This document shows, piece after piece, positions 5,609 through 6,276 of a stretch of DNA of 6,276 nucleotides. Each line of letters opens with the position of its first letter. The first letter of the stretch is position 1. The DNA is from Actinomyces sp. (GTDB lineage Bacteria; Actinomycetota; Acidimicrobiia; Acidimicrobiales; Aldehydirespiratoraceae): the NCBI GenBank assembly GCA_003697065.1, contig RFFY01000048.1, positions 1 to 6,276 on the forward strand, written 5' to 3'. The notes under the pieces were generated by a model, which did no database searches, had not been told where the DNA came from, and saw nothing but the letters and a program-made list of their open reading frames with translations. Made by a program: the position numbers and the translations under genes.

Positions 5609-6199
5609 TCAGGCCAACCAGGTGGCGACGAGTTCGTCGCCACGTTCCTGCCACTCCTCGGCCGTCATGGCGTAACGGATGTGGTCCTCCCACACCCCGT
5701 TGATCTCGAGATAGCGCAGGGCGACACCCTCGTCGCGCATCCCGATCTTCTCGACCACCCGGCGGCTGCGGGTGTTGCGGGGGATGATCGCCGCCTGCAC
5801 CCGGTGCAGGTGCAGCTCCTCGAAGGCGAAACGCAACACCACGACCAGGGCCTCGGGCGTGTAGCCGTGACCGGCCCGGGCCTGGTCGATCCAGTAGCCG
5901 ACGTAGCAGGACTGGAAGGCGCTGCGCTGGACGGCGTTGAGGTTCATCTCGCCGGCGAAGCACCCCTCGACGAAGACCCCGAAGGCGTAGCCCGTCCCCA
6001 GCTGGCGCTCACGGTCACGGGCGGCGCAGCGGGCCGCGAACGCCGAGGGGTCCTCGACCACGTCGGGCTGGCCGGGCAGGCGGCTCGCCTCCCACGGTGT
6101 GAGCCAGTCCTCGTTGCGCCGCCTCACCTCGCGCCAGGCGGAGAAGTCGCGCGGCTCGAGAGGGCGCAGCAGGACACGACGACCGAACAGGGTGGGCAC
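5609..6199 (-). CDS. rimJ: GNAT family N-acetyltransferase, RimJ/RimL type
   Basis: A 196-aa cytoplasmic acetyl-CoA-dependent N-acetyltransferase resembling those that modify N-terminal residues of ribosomal proteins. It opens with PTLFGRRVLLRPLEPRDFSAW, the standard RimJ/RimL start. The acetyl-CoA pyrophosphate loop is at ARAGHGYTPEAL (107-118, pattern RxGxGxx). The downstream signature IIPRNTRSRRVVEKIGMRDEG (138-158) carries Asn142, Ser145, Glu150 and Lys151, typical of the family. VGYWIDQ (100-106) is the strand before the CoA loop. The GTG at 6199 is chosen over an upstream in-frame start at 6268. The extra 23 residues of the longer form lie outside the family domain and overlap a likely neighbouring gene end, and a TACGAT -10 lies 8 bp before this GTG. 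In mycobacteria, as I recall, rimJ lies next to moeA and galU; the genes beyond the right edge could test that order here. The substrate is inferred only from family similarity. Confidence 0.9.
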   Translation of the reverse strand: MPTLFGRRVLLRPLEPRDFSAWREVRRRNEDWLTPWEASRLPGQPDVVEDPSAFAARCAARDRERQLGTGYAFGVFVEGCFAGEMNLNAVQRSAFQSCYVGYWIDQARAGHGYTPEALVVVLRFAFEELHLHRVQAAIIPRNTRSRRVVEKIGMRDEGVALRYLEINGVWEDHIRYAMTAEEWQERGDELVATWLA

Positions 6200-6207
6200 G
6201 GCGGCCG

Positions 6208-6213
6208 ATCGTA
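6208..6213 (-). promoter_or_regulatory. TACGAT -10 hexamer upstream of the acetyltransferase gene
   Basis: On the minus strand TACGAT (a TANNNT match) is followed by 8 bases (CGGCCGCC) and the GTG at 6199, the leaderless-type layout seen at other starts here. It lies in the 25-bp gap after the probable upstream gene stop (6225). If functional, the acetyltransferase has its own promoter even with a same-strand gene just upstream. Confidence 0.5.
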
Positions 6214-6224
6214 CCCTGCGATGG

Positions 6225-6276
6225 TCAGGGGACGACCACCGCCGCGTCGAGCTCGACGTGACCGCCACCGGGGCGG
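6225..6276 (-). CDS. Probable C-terminal end of an upstream gene (partial, unidentified)
   Basis: On the minus strand one frame reads RPGGGHVELDAAVVVP and stops at TGA (6225-6227), 25 bp before the acetyltransferase start. Its base pattern suits coding: G-rich first positions, mixed A/T second positions and 14 of 16 third positions G or C. The competing in-frame extension of the acetyltransferase gives a Ser/Thr/Arg-rich string unlike a protein domain. Sixteen residues are too few to name a family. A molybdopterin-synthesis gene such as moeA is only a guess from remembered actinobacterial gene order. Confidence 0.42.
   Translation of the reverse strand, partial: RPGGGHVELDAAVVVP

Noticed and set aside
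5556..5610. Short direct repeat GGCCGGGTC at 5556-5564 and 5602-5610 as a possible attachment site
   Set aside because: Nine bases of pure GC-rich sequence are expected by chance here, and no integrase or mobile gene is present.
4701..5963. A long minus-strand in-frame extension ahead of the MFS transporter, suggesting an 884-aa fusion
   Set aside because: The extension is antisense to the crotonase gene and part of the acetyltransferase region and is low-complexity Gly/Asp/Val-rich. The transporter family match starts at the ATG at 4700, which has its own -10.
6200..6268. Upstream start at 6268 for the acetyltransferase
   Set aside because: The added 23 residues fall outside the RimJ/RimL domain and conflict with a better coding frame and with the TACGAT element just before the GTG at 6199.
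1..6276. A new multi-gene defence or biosynthetic system across the window
   Set aside because: The genes alternate in strand, belong to unrelated families and show no shared operon, toxin-antitoxin pair, reverse transcriptase, helicase or synthase core.

Overview
The window is very GC-rich DNA with strong G/C bias at third codon positions and GTG starts, which points to a high-GC actinobacterium. The C-terminal repeats of the first gene (motif GITTGTSPTTFSPDAPVTRG..LATFLWR) resemble, from memory, surface-layer-like repeats common in Acidimicrobiia (Ilumatobacter/Iamia relatives). The taxon is therefore an inference, not a database result.

Layout from left to right: (1) a secreted subtilisin-like S8 protease with an Ig-like domain and two SLH-like repeats, + strand, 27-1790; (2) an unrecognised 129-aa protein, - strand, 1864-2253; (3) a stand-alone RecB/Cas4-like PD-(D/E)XK nuclease with a probable Fe-S cluster, + strand, 2321-3277; (4) an EntS/MFS_3-type efflux transporter, - strand, 3309-4700; (5) a crotonase-fold acyl-CoA enzyme lacking both canonical catalytic glutamates, + strand, 4788-5552; (6) a RimJ/RimL-type GNAT N-acetyltransferase, - strand, 5609-6199; (7) probably the last 16 codons of another gene, - strand, running off the right edge. 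Coding density is very high. No gap between genes exceeds 87 bp.

The six complete genes alternate strictly in strand, so no two neighbours inside the window can share an operon. There are three convergent junctions (73, 31 and 56 bp), each holding a GC-rich inverted repeat without a T-tract, and two divergent promoter regions (67 and 87 bp). Three starts have a TANNNT -10 hexamer ending 6-8 bp before the start codon, and a fourth has a weaker match. No convincing Shine-Dalgarno accompanies them, which suggests leaderless transcription. Two of these promoters share the octamer CTAGCGTG.

The genes do not form an obvious common pathway. I see a protease probably displayed on or released to the cell surface, a DNA-processing enzyme, a drug/siderophore-type exporter, an acyl-CoA enzyme and a protein N-acetyltransferase. 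I found no RNA gene, CRISPR array, insertion sequence or phage gene, and no convincing new multi-gene system. The best leads are the nuclease, the atypical crotonase, the perfect 81-bp repeat and the shared promoter architecture.
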